A DNA stretch of 7,971 nucleotides from an uncultured Candidatus Competibacteraceae bacterium. Its GTDB lineage: Bacteria; Pseudomonadota; Gammaproteobacteria; Competibacterales; Competibacteraceae. The position numbers were made by a program, and so were the translations under genes. The stretch is taken from contig CALMNY010000051.1 of the NCBI GenBank assembly GCA_937872125.1, positions 1-7,971 on the forward strand, in the 5' to 3' direction. The notes beneath the pieces were generated by a model that saw only the letters and a list, made by a program, of their open reading frames with translations, was not told the DNA's origin and did no database searches. Positions 1 to 6,571 of this stretch are shown in pieces. The stretch's first letter is position 1; each line of letters starts with the position of its first letter.

Positions 1-1473
1 CAAGACGCCAGTGACCGCCATGGCCAGAATGGGCTCAACGGTCAGGGCCGGCAGAATGCCTACCAGTAAACAGAGGGCCACCAGCGCCTCTACCGGGAAC
101 TGCATCCAGCGCGGCGGCTCGTGTGGAGTTTTGGACAGACCAATCGGCTCGCCATTGAAGAACACGTCGTGGATGAAGCGCAGGGAATAGGCCACAGCGA
201 ACATGCCGGCCAAGGTAACGACCGCCGGCAACAGCCAGCCGACCGGCGGCTGGCTGGCGATACCGACCGCCTCGGCGAAAAACATCTCCTTGGACAAAAA
301 GCCGTTCAACAGCGGTACGCCGGCCATGGCCGCTGAAGCTACCATGGCGAGCAGGCCGGTGTAGGGCATGAACCGCCACAAGCCATTGATCTGGCGCATA
401 TCGCGGCTGCCGGTCTCGTGATCAATGATGCCGGCGGCCATGAACAGCGACGCCTTGAAAGTGGCGTGGTTGATGAGATGAAACACCCCGGCCACAGCCG
501 CGAGCGGCGTGCCGATGCCGAACAGCAGCGTGATCAACCCCAGATGGCTGATGGTGGAATAGGCCAGCAGTCCCTTGAGGTCGTGCTGGAACAGGGCGAC
601 AAAAGCCCCCAGCAGCAGGGTGGTCAACCCGACGCCGCCAACCAGCCAGGACCATTCCGGCGTGCCCGACAGGGCGGGGAACAGCCGCGCCAGCAGGAAC
701 ACGCCCGCTTTCACCATCGTCGCCGAATGCAGATAGGCCGATACCGGCGTCGGCGCGGCCATGGCGTTGGGCAACCAGAAGTGGAACGGGAACTGGGCCG
801 ATTTGGTGAAGGCGCCGAGCAGCACCAGCGCCAGCGTGGGCAAATAGAGCGGATGGGCGCGGATGCGGTCGCCGGCGGCGAGGATGACCGACAATTCATA
901 ACTGCCGGCGATCTGGCCGAGCAATAAAAAACCACCCAGCAGGGCCAAGCCGCCGGCGCCGGTGATGGTGAGCGCCATGCGGGCGCCGTTGCGGGCTGCG
1001 CTGTCCTGTTGCCAGTAACTGATCAGCAGGAAGGACGCCAGGCTGGTCAACTCCCAGAAGATCAAGAGTTGAATGAGGTTCTCGGACAGCGCCAGGCCCA
1101 GCATTGAGCCCATGAACAGCAGCAGGCGGGCGTAAAAGCGGCCCAGGCTGTCGTTCGGCGACAAGTAGTAACGGGCGTAAAGGATGACCAGCAGGCCGAT
1201 GCCCAGAATCAGCAAGGCGAACAGGAGGCTCAGCCCGTCGAGACGGAAGGCGAGATTGAGACCGGCGGCCGGCATCCAGGAGAACCGCTGGATTACGGTG
1301 TGACCAGCGAAAGGCGCGGTGATCAGCGGTAGCAGCCAGGCCAAAGTCAGCAGGGTTACAGCGCCCGCCGCCCAGGCGGCGTGCAGTCGGCCCCGCCGGG
1401 AAATCCACGCCGCCAGCAGAGCGCCCAGGAAAGGCGTGAGGATGACCAACAATAGGCTCATACGCTCCAGCAT
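1..1473 (-). CDS. mrpA: Mrp-type Na+/H+ antiporter large subunit MrpA, N-terminal part (runs off the left edge)
   Basis: One open frame of 491 codons starts with ATG at 1473 and is still open at base 1. MrpA is a multi-spanning inner-membrane protein related to NuoL that forms the main ion-translocating part of the multi-subunit Mrp antiporter. Visible family marks are the membrane segment with FWELTSLASFLLI (Glu141), the block FTKSAQFPFHFWLPNAMAAP (Lys224), HSATMVKAG (about 250-257), FQHDLKGLLAYSTISHLG with Lys300, and HLINHATFKASLFMAAG (332-348). Glu141, Lys224 and Lys300 line up with the essential Glu140, Lys223 and Lys299 described for Bacillus MrpA. The full protein should be much longer; in many Proteobacteria mrpA is fused to mrpB, which cannot be judged here. 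Upstream of ATG1473 only a weak GAGA-type ribosome site is seen; an in-frame ATG at 1461 is the alternative start. The start lies 14 bases after the serine hydrolase stop, so co-transcription is likely. NuoL/NdhF is less likely because the hydrophilic and helix motifs read as MrpA. Confidence 0.92.
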   Translation of the reverse strand, partial: MLERMSLLLVILTPFLGALLAAWISRRGRLHAAWAAGAVTLLTLAWLLPLITAPFAGHTVIQRFSWMPAAGLNLAFRLDGLSLLFALLILGIGLLVILYARYYLSPNDSLGRFYARLLLFMGSMLGLALSENLIQLLIFWELTSLASFLLISYWQQDSAARNGARMALTITGAGGLALLGGFLLLGQIAGSYELSVILAAGDRIRAHPLYLPTLALVLLGAFTKSAQFPFHFWLPNAMAAPTPVSAYLHSATMVKAGVFLLARLFPALSGTPEWSWLVGGVGLTTLLLGAFVALFQHDLKGLLAYSTISHLGLITLLFGIGTPLAAVAGVFHLINHATFKASLFMAAGIIDHETGSRDMRQINGLWRFMPYTGLLAMVASAAMAGVPLLNGFLSKEMFFAEAVGIASQPPVGWLLPAVVTLAGMFAVAYSLRFIHDVFFNGEPIGLSKTPHEPPRWMQFPVEALVALCLLVGILPALTVEPILAMAVTGVL

Positions 1474-1487
1474 AATCGTCTCGCGGG

Positions 1488-2723
1488 TTAATCCACCAGC
1501 GCCTGGTAAACCAGTTGCCGGAGTTGAGGGCGGAGTGGATGGGTGCTGGAAGGGAACAACTGGGTGAACAGCAGCGCGGTGATGTCCTCGACCGGGTCTA
1601 CCCAGAACGCCGTGCTGGCGGCCCCGCCCCAGGCGAATTCGCCGGGTGAGGACAGCACCTTGTTGGCGACGGGATCGAGCGTCACTGAAAAGCCCAGCCC
1701 GAAGCCTATGCCGGCGAACGTGGTTTCAGCGAAGATTGGTCGGCCAACGGTTTCCAGATCGGCCCCGCCGGGCAGATGGTTACGGGTCATGTAGCGCACG
1801 GTTCGGTGGCTCAACAAGCGAACGCCGTCCAATTCGCCGCCCCGCCGCAGCATCTGGGTGAAACGATGGTAGTCGGCGGCGGTGGAAATCAGCCCGTCGC
1901 CCCCCAGGCAGCAGATCGGCGGTTGCCGCGCAACGCGGTCCATAGCGTCATTGCGCACGGCGCGCAACGTATCGGGTTGAGGTGAGTAGAGCGCGGCTAA
2001 CCGGCCAACATCCGCTTCGGACACCCAGAAGCGGGTATCGTTCATGCCCAGCGGCGCAAAGATGCGCTCGGCGAAAAACCGGTCGAGCGACTGGCCGGAG
2101 ATGACTTCGATCACCCGGCCGAGCACCTCGCTTGCTACCGAATAGTTCCATTCTGCGCCTGGCTGGAACAGCAGGGGCAGACCGGCCCAAACGTCGCAAC
2201 AAGCGGCGAGGTCCATTCCGGCCGGTGGCCCCCATTCAAAACCGGCGGCCCGGTAGAGCGCATCTACTGGATGGACGTGGTGGAACCCGTAAGTCAGGCC
2301 GGCGGTATGGGTGAGCAGGTGCCAGAGGCGCATCGGCTCCCTGGCCGGCTCGGTCACCGGTTTCAGCGCCGACCCGCTGCGGTAGACGCGCACGGCGCCA
2401 AAAGCCGGAATGAAGCGGCTCACCGGGTCCTTCAGCTCGAAAGCGCCTTCCTCATACAGCATCATCGCCGCCACCGCCGTAACCGGTTTGGTCATCGAGT
2501 AGATGCGGAACAGGGTATCCCGTTCCAGCGGCGCTCCGGATTCCAAATCCCGGCAGCCATACGCGCCGAGATAAGCGATTTTGCCGGCCCGGCTGACCAG
2601 GATCAGCCAGCCCGGCAGCCGCCCGTCGTCCACGTAGCGGGCGAAATGGGTGTCAATGCGCGCCAGCCGTTGGGCGTCGAATCCCACCTCGCCCGGCTCC
2701 ACTTCCACGTTCAGTTGGGTCAT
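1488..2723 (-). CDS. Serine hydrolase, beta-lactamase class C / EstB-like esterase family
   Basis: The 411-residue protein belongs to the serine beta-lactamase-like superfamily (class C beta-lactamases, family VIII esterases, DD-peptidases). The nucleophile motif S-x-x-K is Ser76-Met-Thr-Lys79 in FRIYSMTKP. The second motif is Tyr194-Ser-Val in EWNYSVASE, and a Trp-Gly-Gly (365-367) replaces the KTG box. The Y-S-V plus WGG pattern is that of EstB-type esterases rather than true AmpC, so ester cleavage is a better guess than penicillin resistance. Length fits this esterase group. No clear signal peptide is seen, so a cytoplasmic location is inferred. GAGGA about 9 bases before ATG2723 supports this start. 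It follows the small Cys-rich gene by 70 bases and precedes mrpA by 14 bases in the same direction. The substrate is unknown, and the link to ion transport may be only positional. Confidence 0.9.
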   Translation of the reverse strand: MTQLNVEVEPGEVGFDAQRLARIDTHFARYVDDGRLPGWLILVSRAGKIAYLGAYGCRDLESGAPLERDTLFRIYSMTKPVTAVAAMMLYEEGAFELKDPVSRFIPAFGAVRVYRSGSALKPVTEPAREPMRLWHLLTHTAGLTYGFHHVHPVDALYRAAGFEWGPPAGMDLAACCDVWAGLPLLFQPGAEWNYSVASEVLGRVIEVISGQSLDRFFAERIFAPLGMNDTRFWVSEADVGRLAALYSPQPDTLRAVRNDAMDRVARQPPICCLGGDGLISTAADYHRFTQMLRRGGELDGVRLLSHRTVRYMTRNHLPGGADLETVGRPIFAETTFAGIGFGLGFSVTLDPVANKVLSSPGEFAWGGAASTAFWVDPVEDITALLFTQLFPSSTHPLRPQLRQLVYQALVD

Positions 2724-2793
2724 GCGGCTTTTTCCTCAACAGTTGGGCGTTGGGTTGACGGAATGATCACCGTCGCCACGCAGCCGTATCGTC

Positions 2794-2982
2794 CTACGAC
2801 CGCTCCGGTTCGGGTTTGCCATCGCTACGCCGGACGGGACGGGGCGGCCGATTCTTGGTCTCGTTGCTAAACCGGAATCGTCCCGCCAACACACAGCCCT
2901 TCATGCCGGGATCGCAGGGGCGATTTTGTACATGCTGGCAAATCCCGTTGAGTTCATGCGGACAACCCCAACCACCGGCCAT
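2794..2982 (-). CDS. Small four-cysteine protein of unknown function (62 aa)
   Basis: I do not recognise a named family, but several signs say this is a real gene. It has a strong ribosome site (AGAGGT, 7 bases before ATG2982), it lies in a gap between two genes of the same strand, and its sequence is structured. Four cysteines are regularly spaced at 7, 15, 23 and 30 (C-x7-C-x7-C-x6-C), with His9 and His17 nearby. The core reads CPHELNGIC, then NRPCDPGMKGCVLAGRFRFS. This looks like a small metal-binding (zinc or iron-sulfur) or disulfide-stabilised fold; that is inference. The C-terminal third is basic and polar (KNRPPRPVRRSDGKPEPERS) and probably disordered. There is no signal peptide or membrane segment. 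A candidate promoter lies at 3051-3078. The serine hydrolase follows 70 bases downstream. The opposite-strand frame at 2816-3043 lacks comparable features and is judged a shadow. Confidence 0.66.
   Translation of the reverse strand: MAGGWGCPHELNGICQHVQNRPCDPGMKGCVLAGRFRFSNETKNRPPRPVRRSDGKPEPERS
2945..2958. repeat. 14-bp direct repeat, copy 1
   Basis: The plus strand reads ccgttgagttcatg. The same 14 bases recur at 3029-3042, a period of 84 bases. This copy lies inside the small gene and encodes the HELNG part of its CPHELNGIC motif. Confidence 0.7.
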
Positions 2983-2989
2983 AGTGATT

Positions 2990-2995
2990 ACCTCT
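2990..2995 (-). promoter_or_regulatory. Shine-Dalgarno site of the small Cys-rich gene
   Basis: The minus strand reads AGAGGT here, 7 bases upstream of the ATG at 2982-2980. It is the best ribosome site in the window and is the main reason for calling the 62-residue frame a gene with this start. Confidence 0.65.
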
Positions 2996-3028
2996 GGAGC
3001 AGGAATTACGCAGAACGCAAGCGCTCCG

Positions 3029-3042
3029 CCGTTGAGTTCATG
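3029..3042. repeat. 14-bp direct repeat, copy 2
   Basis: An exact second copy of ccgttgagttcatg, in the leader upstream of the small Cys-rich gene. The 84-base distance keeps the same reading frame, so an untranslated HELNG can be read here, preceded by a TGA stop and without any start codon. It may be the trace of an old partial duplication of the gene's beginning. Confidence 0.65.
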
Positions 3043-3050
3043 ATGTCAGG

Positions 3051-3078
3051 ATCATAGCGAAGAATTTGGGATTGACAC
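3051..3078 (-). promoter_or_regulatory. Candidate sigma70-type promoter for the small-protein / hydrolase / mrpA genes
   Basis: On the minus strand the -10 box TATGAT (3056-3051, 5 of 6 matches to TATAAT) lies 16 bases after GTGTCA (3078-3073, 4 of 6 matches to TTGACA). It sits right at the stop codon of the gamma gene and 69 bases upstream of the small gene start, in the most AT-rich part of the gap. It could start a transcript separate from the ATPase operon. This is prediction by eye only. Confidence 0.35.
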
Positions 3079-3965
3079 TACTGCTGTGCGCCCATCATCG
3101 CCTCGAAGCCGACGATAACATCCAGCAACTCGGTGGTAATGGCTTCCTGCCGTTGCTGGTGATAGAGCGTGTGCAACGCCGTCAGCTTGTCCTCGATGTT
3201 GCGTTCGGCGTTTTGCATCGCCAGCAGGCGGCTGGCGTGTTCGCTGGCCAGGGATTCGGCGCAGGCGCGGAAGAAGGTAATAAATAGCCATTCGCTCAGC
3301 AGGGTGGCCAGCAGGGTGGCCCGGTCGCCGTAATGGCCAGGCCGGGAGCGCCCTGGCCACGGTCCCGGCCCTTGCAAGGTAATGGGATCAAGGGGTAACA
3401 GCGCCAGCGTGCGCGGTGTGGGGCGCATTCCGGCCTGCGGCCGTTGCTGACACAACAGCAGGCGTTCGATATTCGCGTTCCGCCATTGCTCCAGCGTCGG
3501 CAACATCTGGCGCAGGGTGGACACGATGCCGGTCGCGGCAGCGGGGGTATAGAACGTCTGCTCAGGGGGCAAGCCCAGACGGTCCAGCGCCGCCGCCAGC
3601 CGGACACCCACGGCCAGAATGCGATGACCGTGCGCCGGGAATTCGGCCAGCGTCGCGTGAACCTGTTCGGCCAGGTCTTCGTTGAAGCGTCCACACAGGC
3701 CATGATCGGAACCGAACGCCACCACGCCGATGACGGGTTCTCTAATTCTTGATGCAGCCAGGTCGGGATGAGGGCGAACCGGAGTCGCTTCATTCCGCAG
3801 CGCCGCCAGTCCCAGCCGCACCGCCCGCTCGTAATCGGCAACCGCCGTGACCGCCTGTTCGTACTGGCGGATGCTCACCGCCGCCAGAGTTTTCATGGTG
3901 CGGACGATGCCTTGCAGGTTTTCCACCGTGGCGACGGTGCGGCGCAGGCTGTCCAGGGTCGGCAT
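3078..3965 (-). CDS. atpG: F-type (N-ATPase) ATP synthase gamma subunit
   Basis: The gamma subunit is the central stalk that turns inside the alpha/beta ring and passes torque to the c ring. The 295-residue protein shows the two family regions: the N-terminal helix (about 1-55), the conserved GSDHGLCGRFN at 85-95 in the Rossmann-like middle domain, and the C-terminal helix from about 235 with ASEHASRLLAMQNAERNIEDK at 240-260 and RQEAITTEL at 272-280. The start is ATG3965, 11 bases after the alpha stop. The usual ribosome site position is weak, and a GAGGGG lies 13 bases upstream inside the repeat of the atpA tail. In ordinary F-ATPase operons beta (atpD) and epsilon (atpC) follow gamma. Here gamma is the last ATPase gene, as in N-ATPase operons, where beta and epsilon come first. 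Confidence 0.95.
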   Translation of the reverse strand: MPTLDSLRRTVATVENLQGIVRTMKTLAAVSIRQYEQAVTAVADYERAVRLGLAALRNEATPVRPHPDLAASRIREPVIGVVAFGSDHGLCGRFNEDLAEQVHATLAEFPAHGHRILAVGVRLAAALDRLGLPPEQTFYTPAAATGIVSTLRQMLPTLEQWRNANIERLLLCQQRPQAGMRPTPRTLALLPLDPITLQGPGPWPGRSRPGHYGDRATLLATLLSEWLFITFFRACAESLASEHASRLLAMQNAERNIEDKLTALHTLYHQQRQEAITTELLDVIVGFEAMMGAQQ

Positions 3966-3976
3966 GGCGGCGGGAT

Positions 3977-5518
3977 TTACGCCCCTCGCCCGCTGGTGGG
4001 AGAGGGGTTGGGGGTGAGGGTGGCGCGATTCGCCAGCGCCGCGCGCATCACGCCGAGCAGCGCGTTGCGATCTTCCGCGCTCAGGTCGGCGCCTGCCGTA
4101 ATTTGCTGGCTGATCCCGGCGCAGTGAGTAGCTACTGCGGCCCGCGCCAGGCGTTCCGCCGCGCTGATCTGTTCCAGCGGTACGGCGTCGAATACGCCCT
4201 GAGTCACGGCTAATAAAACCGCGATTTGTTCCGCCGCCGGCAGCGGTTGATATTGCGGCTGCTTCAACACTTCTCGCAATCGCTGACCCCGGTCAATGGC
4301 GCGGCGGGTGGCGTCGTCGAGCCGGGTGCCAAAACGGGCGAAAGCTTCCATCTCCTCGAACTGGGCGTAGGCCAGCCGCAATTCCCCGGCTACCGCTCGA
4401 TAAGCCGGCAACTGCGCCTTGCCGCCCACTCGCGACACCGACTTGCCGATGTCCACCGCCGGCCAGATGCCTTTGCGGGCCAGCGTCGGCGCGAGATAAA
4501 TCTGCCCATCGGTGATCGAAATCAGATTGGTGGGAATGTAGGCGGCGAGATTTTGCGCCTCGGTTTCGACAATTGGCAGCGCCGCCAGCGAACCGCCGCC
4601 GTGTTCCGGGCGCAGGCGGGCGGCGCGTTCCAGCAGGCGGGAGTGCAGGTAGAAAATATCGCCGGGAAAGGCTTCTCGCCCCGGCGGCCGACGCAGCAGC
4701 AGGCACAGTTCCCGGTAAGCCTGGGCGTGGCGGGTCAGATCATCGTACACGATCAGCACATCGCGGCCCTGGGCCATGAACCATTCGGCGATGCTGGTCG
4801 CGGCGTAAGGCGTGACCGCCTGCAAGCCCGGCGGGTCTTCGCCGGCGGCGACCACGACCACGCTGTAGGCCAGCGCCCCCCGCTCGCGCAAGGCGGCGAT
4901 GACCTGCGCCACCGCCGCGCCGCGCTGGCCGATGGCGCAGTAGACGCAGATCACGTTCTGATCGGCCTGATTGAGAATGGCGTCCACCGCCAGAGCGGTT
5001 TTGCCGGTCTGGCGGTCACCCAGAATTAATTCCCGCTGGCCGCGCCCAATCGGAATCGTTGCATCCACCGCCTTGATCCCGGTCGCCAGCGGCACGCTGA
5101 CCGGCGCGCGGGCCAGAATCGGCGGCGCGGGCCGCTCCGCTGGCCAGCGTTCGCTCGTGGTCACGGGACCGCCGCCGTCCAGCGGCTCGCCGAGCGCGTT
5201 CACCACCCGCCCCAGCAAGGCCGCACCGACCGCCGTATCCAGCACCCGCCCGGTGCGTTCCGCCGCCGCGCCGGCCCGCAAACCGCCCTGATCCCGCAAC
5301 AGCACAATGCCGACTTCCGCGACATCGAGGTCGAAGGCGATGCCAGTCGAATCGTCGGCGAAGCGGACCAGTTCCATCGCCGCTACCCCCGGCAGGCCGC
5401 GTACCCGCACCACGCCTTGGCCGACGGCGGTGACGGTGCCAATTTCCACCGGGTGCACGGGTGGGCGGTAGCCGCTCAGGGCAGCGTCAAAGCCAGCGAA
5501 CCAGTCCGGCAGGATCAT
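3977..5518 (-). CDS. atpA: F-type (N-ATPase) ATP synthase alpha subunit
   Basis: The alpha subunit is the non-catalytic nucleotide-binding subunit of the F1 hexamer and pairs with beta. The 513-residue protein has the N-terminal beta-barrel domain (about 22-90), the Walker A loop GDRQTGKT at 167-174, the Walker B strand LIVYDD at 255-260, and the family signature [13 protein letters not shown] at 353-365. Arg363 in that signature is the likely arginine finger reaching into the beta site. The VDIGKSVSR form and the fit to neighbours identify alpha rather than beta. ATG5518 overlaps the atpF stop as ATGA, pointing to coupled translation. The last residues, about 500-513 ([14 protein letters not shown]), do not look like a normal alpha end and are encoded by a hairpin repeat at 3982-4020. 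A matching beta gene is not in the window. Confidence 0.96.
   Translation of the reverse strand: MILPDWFAGFDAALSGYRPPVHPVEIGTVTAVGQGVVRVRGLPGVAAMELVRFADDSTGIAFDLDVAEVGIVLLRDQGGLRAGAAAERTGRVLDTAVGAALLGRVVNALGEPLDGGGPVTTSERWPAERPAPPILARAPVSVPLATGIKAVDATIPIGRGQRELILGDRQTGKTALAVDAILNQADQNVICVYCAIGQRGAAVAQVIAALRERGALAYSVVVVAAGEDPPGLQAVTPYAATSIAEWFMAQGRDVLIVYDDLTRHAQAYRELCLLLRRPPGREAFPGDIFYLHSRLLERAARLRPEHGGGSLAALPIVETEAQNLAAYIPTNLISITDGQIYLAPTLARKGIWPAVDIGKSVSRVGGKAQLPAYRAVAGELRLAYAQFEEMEAFARFGTRLDDATRRAIDRGQRLREVLKQPQYQPLPAAEQIAVLLAVTQGVFDAVPLEQISAAERLARAAVATHCAGISQQITAGADLSAEDRNALLGVMRAALANRATLTPNPSPTSGRGA
3982..4020. repeat. Dispersed GC-rich hairpin repeat forming the 3' end of atpA
   Basis: The plus strand has CCCCTC (3982-3987) pairing with GAGGGG (4002-4007), an inner CCC/GGG (3989-3991 with 3998-4000), and a six-base loop, followed by ttgggggtgaggg. 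This resembles, from memory, a widely scattered proteobacterial repeat that often reads as [11 protein letters not shown] in one frame. It spans the last 14 codons or so of atpA and ends a few bases before the stop. It could fold in the mRNA between alpha and gamma, and supplies a GAGGGG upstream of atpG. There is no T-run after it, so a rho-independent terminator is unlikely. Confidence 0.7.
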
Positions 5519-6279
5519 GAATGGTTGTTACCGCCCGGCGGAATCAGCGCCTGCAATTCGGCAGCGAACCCGTCGAGGTAGCTGTCCAGCGTCCAGGCCA
5601 GCCGCTGGCTGGGCGTTTCCAGGGTGATGCCCAAAGGCGCAGCGGGATCGGAACGGAAATCCGGCTGCAAATCGGCGTTCAGAAGTTGCCGTAACCCGGC
5701 GGTCAGGGTCTGCTGTTGGGATTCCGGCAACGGAAAGGCGGTGCGGATCGCGCAACTCTCCCGCGCCGCTTGAGCCAATGCCTGCCGGGTTTCGCCGTCC
5801 AACTCTTGCAGCCGCGCCAGCAGGGCTGAAGCGATATGCGCTTCCAGTTCGGCGTCGCCCAGGTCGCGCAGCGCGCGCCGGGCCAGCGCCAGCAACCGCT
5901 GGCTGGCTTCGCGTTGCAGCGTCTGCCGTTGATCCTGTTGCTCTCGCACCAGTTCCGCCCACCAGCGTTCTCGCGCTTCATCCACTTCGGCCCGCGCCTG
6001 GGTCAACCAGAGTTGTCGTTGCGCGGCGATTTCCTCCCGCGCTCGCGCCAACTCGGTTTCCCGGTGGGTCGCCAGTTCCTGTTGGCGCATCAGATAGTCG
6101 CGTTGCAAGGCTTCGGCTTCGGCGGCTTTAAGTTGCGCTTCCGCCAGCGCGGCGGCGATGCGCTGCTGGCGGGCGGCCATTGCGGCGAGAATCGGGCGAT
6201 ACAGAAACCGCTTGAGCAGCCACAACAGCAGCAGGAAATTGCCGATCTGGGCGGCGACGGTGAACCAGTCCAGTTTCAT
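5515..6279 (-). CDS. atpF: F-type (N-ATPase) ATP synthase b subunit with delta-like C-terminal domain
   Basis: This is the peripheral stalk subunit that holds F1 still against the rotor. The 254-residue protein has an N-terminal membrane anchor (about 7-27, [19 protein letters not shown]), then a long charged coiled coil rich in Ala, Glu, Gln and Arg (about 30-140). The C-terminal part (about 142-246) looks like the C-terminal domain of the delta subunit: an [16 protein letters not shown] stretch, then [21 protein letters not shown] (about 215-235). Ordinary b subunits are near 155 residues, so this is about 100 longer. No separate delta gene (atpH) lies between b and alpha, which fits N-ATPases. 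It begins two bases after the atpE stop and its stop overlaps the atpA start as ATGA. Confidence 0.92.
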   Translation of the reverse strand: MKLDWFTVAAQIGNFLLLLWLLKRFLYRPILAAMAARQQRIAAALAEAQLKAAEAEALQRDYLMRQQELATHRETELARAREEIAAQRQLWLTQARAEVDEARERWWAELVREQQDQRQTLQREASQRLLALARRALRDLGDAELEAHIASALLARLQELDGETRQALAQAARESCAIRTAFPLPESQQQTLTAGLRQLLNADLQPDFRSDPAAPLGITLETPSQRLAWTLDSYLDGFAAELQALIPPGGNNHS

Positions 6280-6281
6280 GC

Positions 6282-6560
6282 CTAGCGCACGGTCGCGGCG
6301 ATGAAGTGATTCCAGAACGGGTTGGCGAAAATCAGGATCAGCGACACCACGAAGCAGTAAATCGCGGTGGATTCGATCATCGCCAGGCCGACGAACAGGG
6401 TGCGGCTGATCGTAGCCGCCTCATCCGGCTGCTGGGCGATGGCCAGCAGGGCGTTCATCACAGCGCGGCCTTCGGCCAGAGCCGGTGCAACGATGCCCAG
6501 ACAAATCGTCAGGCCGGCGGTGACAATGGAAACGATGCCGATCACAAGGGTAGGGTCCAT
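6282..6560 (-). CDS. atpE: F-type (N-ATPase) ATP synthase c subunit with a Na+-type, two-carboxylate ion site
   Basis: This 92-residue hairpin of two membrane helices forms the rotor ring. Helix 1 is about 4-38, the polar loop is AQQPDEA (about 42-48), and helix 2 is about 52-82. It aligns without gaps to the Ilyobacter tartaricus Na+ ring subunit: Glu30 falls on its Gln32, Met61 on Val63, Glu63 on Glu65, Ser64 on Ser66, Thr65 on Thr67 and Tyr68 on Tyr70. The Glu-Ser-Thr plus Tyr set is the known Na+ ligand pattern, and the extra Glu in helix 1 is characteristic of N-ATPase c subunits. Whether the ring really uses Na+ or H+ cannot be read from sequence alone. ATG6560 lies 11 bases after the atpB stop. 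The reading frame is open further upstream, but those codons overlap atpB and do not look like a c subunit. Confidence 0.95.
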   Translation of the reverse strand: MDPTLVIGIVSIVTAGLTICLGIVAPALAEGRAVMNALLAIAQQPDEAATISRTLFVGLAMIESTAIYCFVVSLILIFANPFWNHFIAATVR

Positions 6561-6571
6561 GAGCGTCAATC

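Noticed and set aside
1..1408. Several medium frames on both strands over the left 1.4 kb that could suggest a broken gene or several small genes.
   Set aside because: Hand translation of the minus strand from ATG1473 gives one unbroken MrpA frame to base 1. The other frames are shadows rich in Arg, Pro and Gly.
3006..3041. An 11-codon leader frame (MNSTAERLRSA) upstream of the small Cys-rich gene.
   Set aside because: It has no ribosome site and no run of regulatory codons, and would be almost leaderless from the candidate promoter; too weak to call.
2816..3043. A 75-codon plus-strand frame opposite the small Cys-rich gene.
   Set aside because: It lacks a good ribosome site and conserved-looking motifs, and it opposes the direction of every neighbouring gene.
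3072..3077. A perfect TTGACA -35 box on the plus strand.
   Set aside because: No -10 box is found 15-19 bases downstream, and there is no plus-strand gene for it to drive.
3334..3359. An 8-bp perfect inverted repeat (TGGCCAGG with CCTGGCCA, 10-base loop) inside atpG that might be an inserted REP-like element.
   Set aside because: The encoded PWPGRSRPGH stretch reads like a native variable loop of N-ATPase gamma subunits, the frame is intact, and such short GC palindromes are common.
4226..5029. A 267-codon plus-strand frame opposite atpA.
   Set aside because: It lies wholly antisense to the well-supported alpha gene, has no recognisable motifs, and is expected by chance in GC-rich coding DNA.
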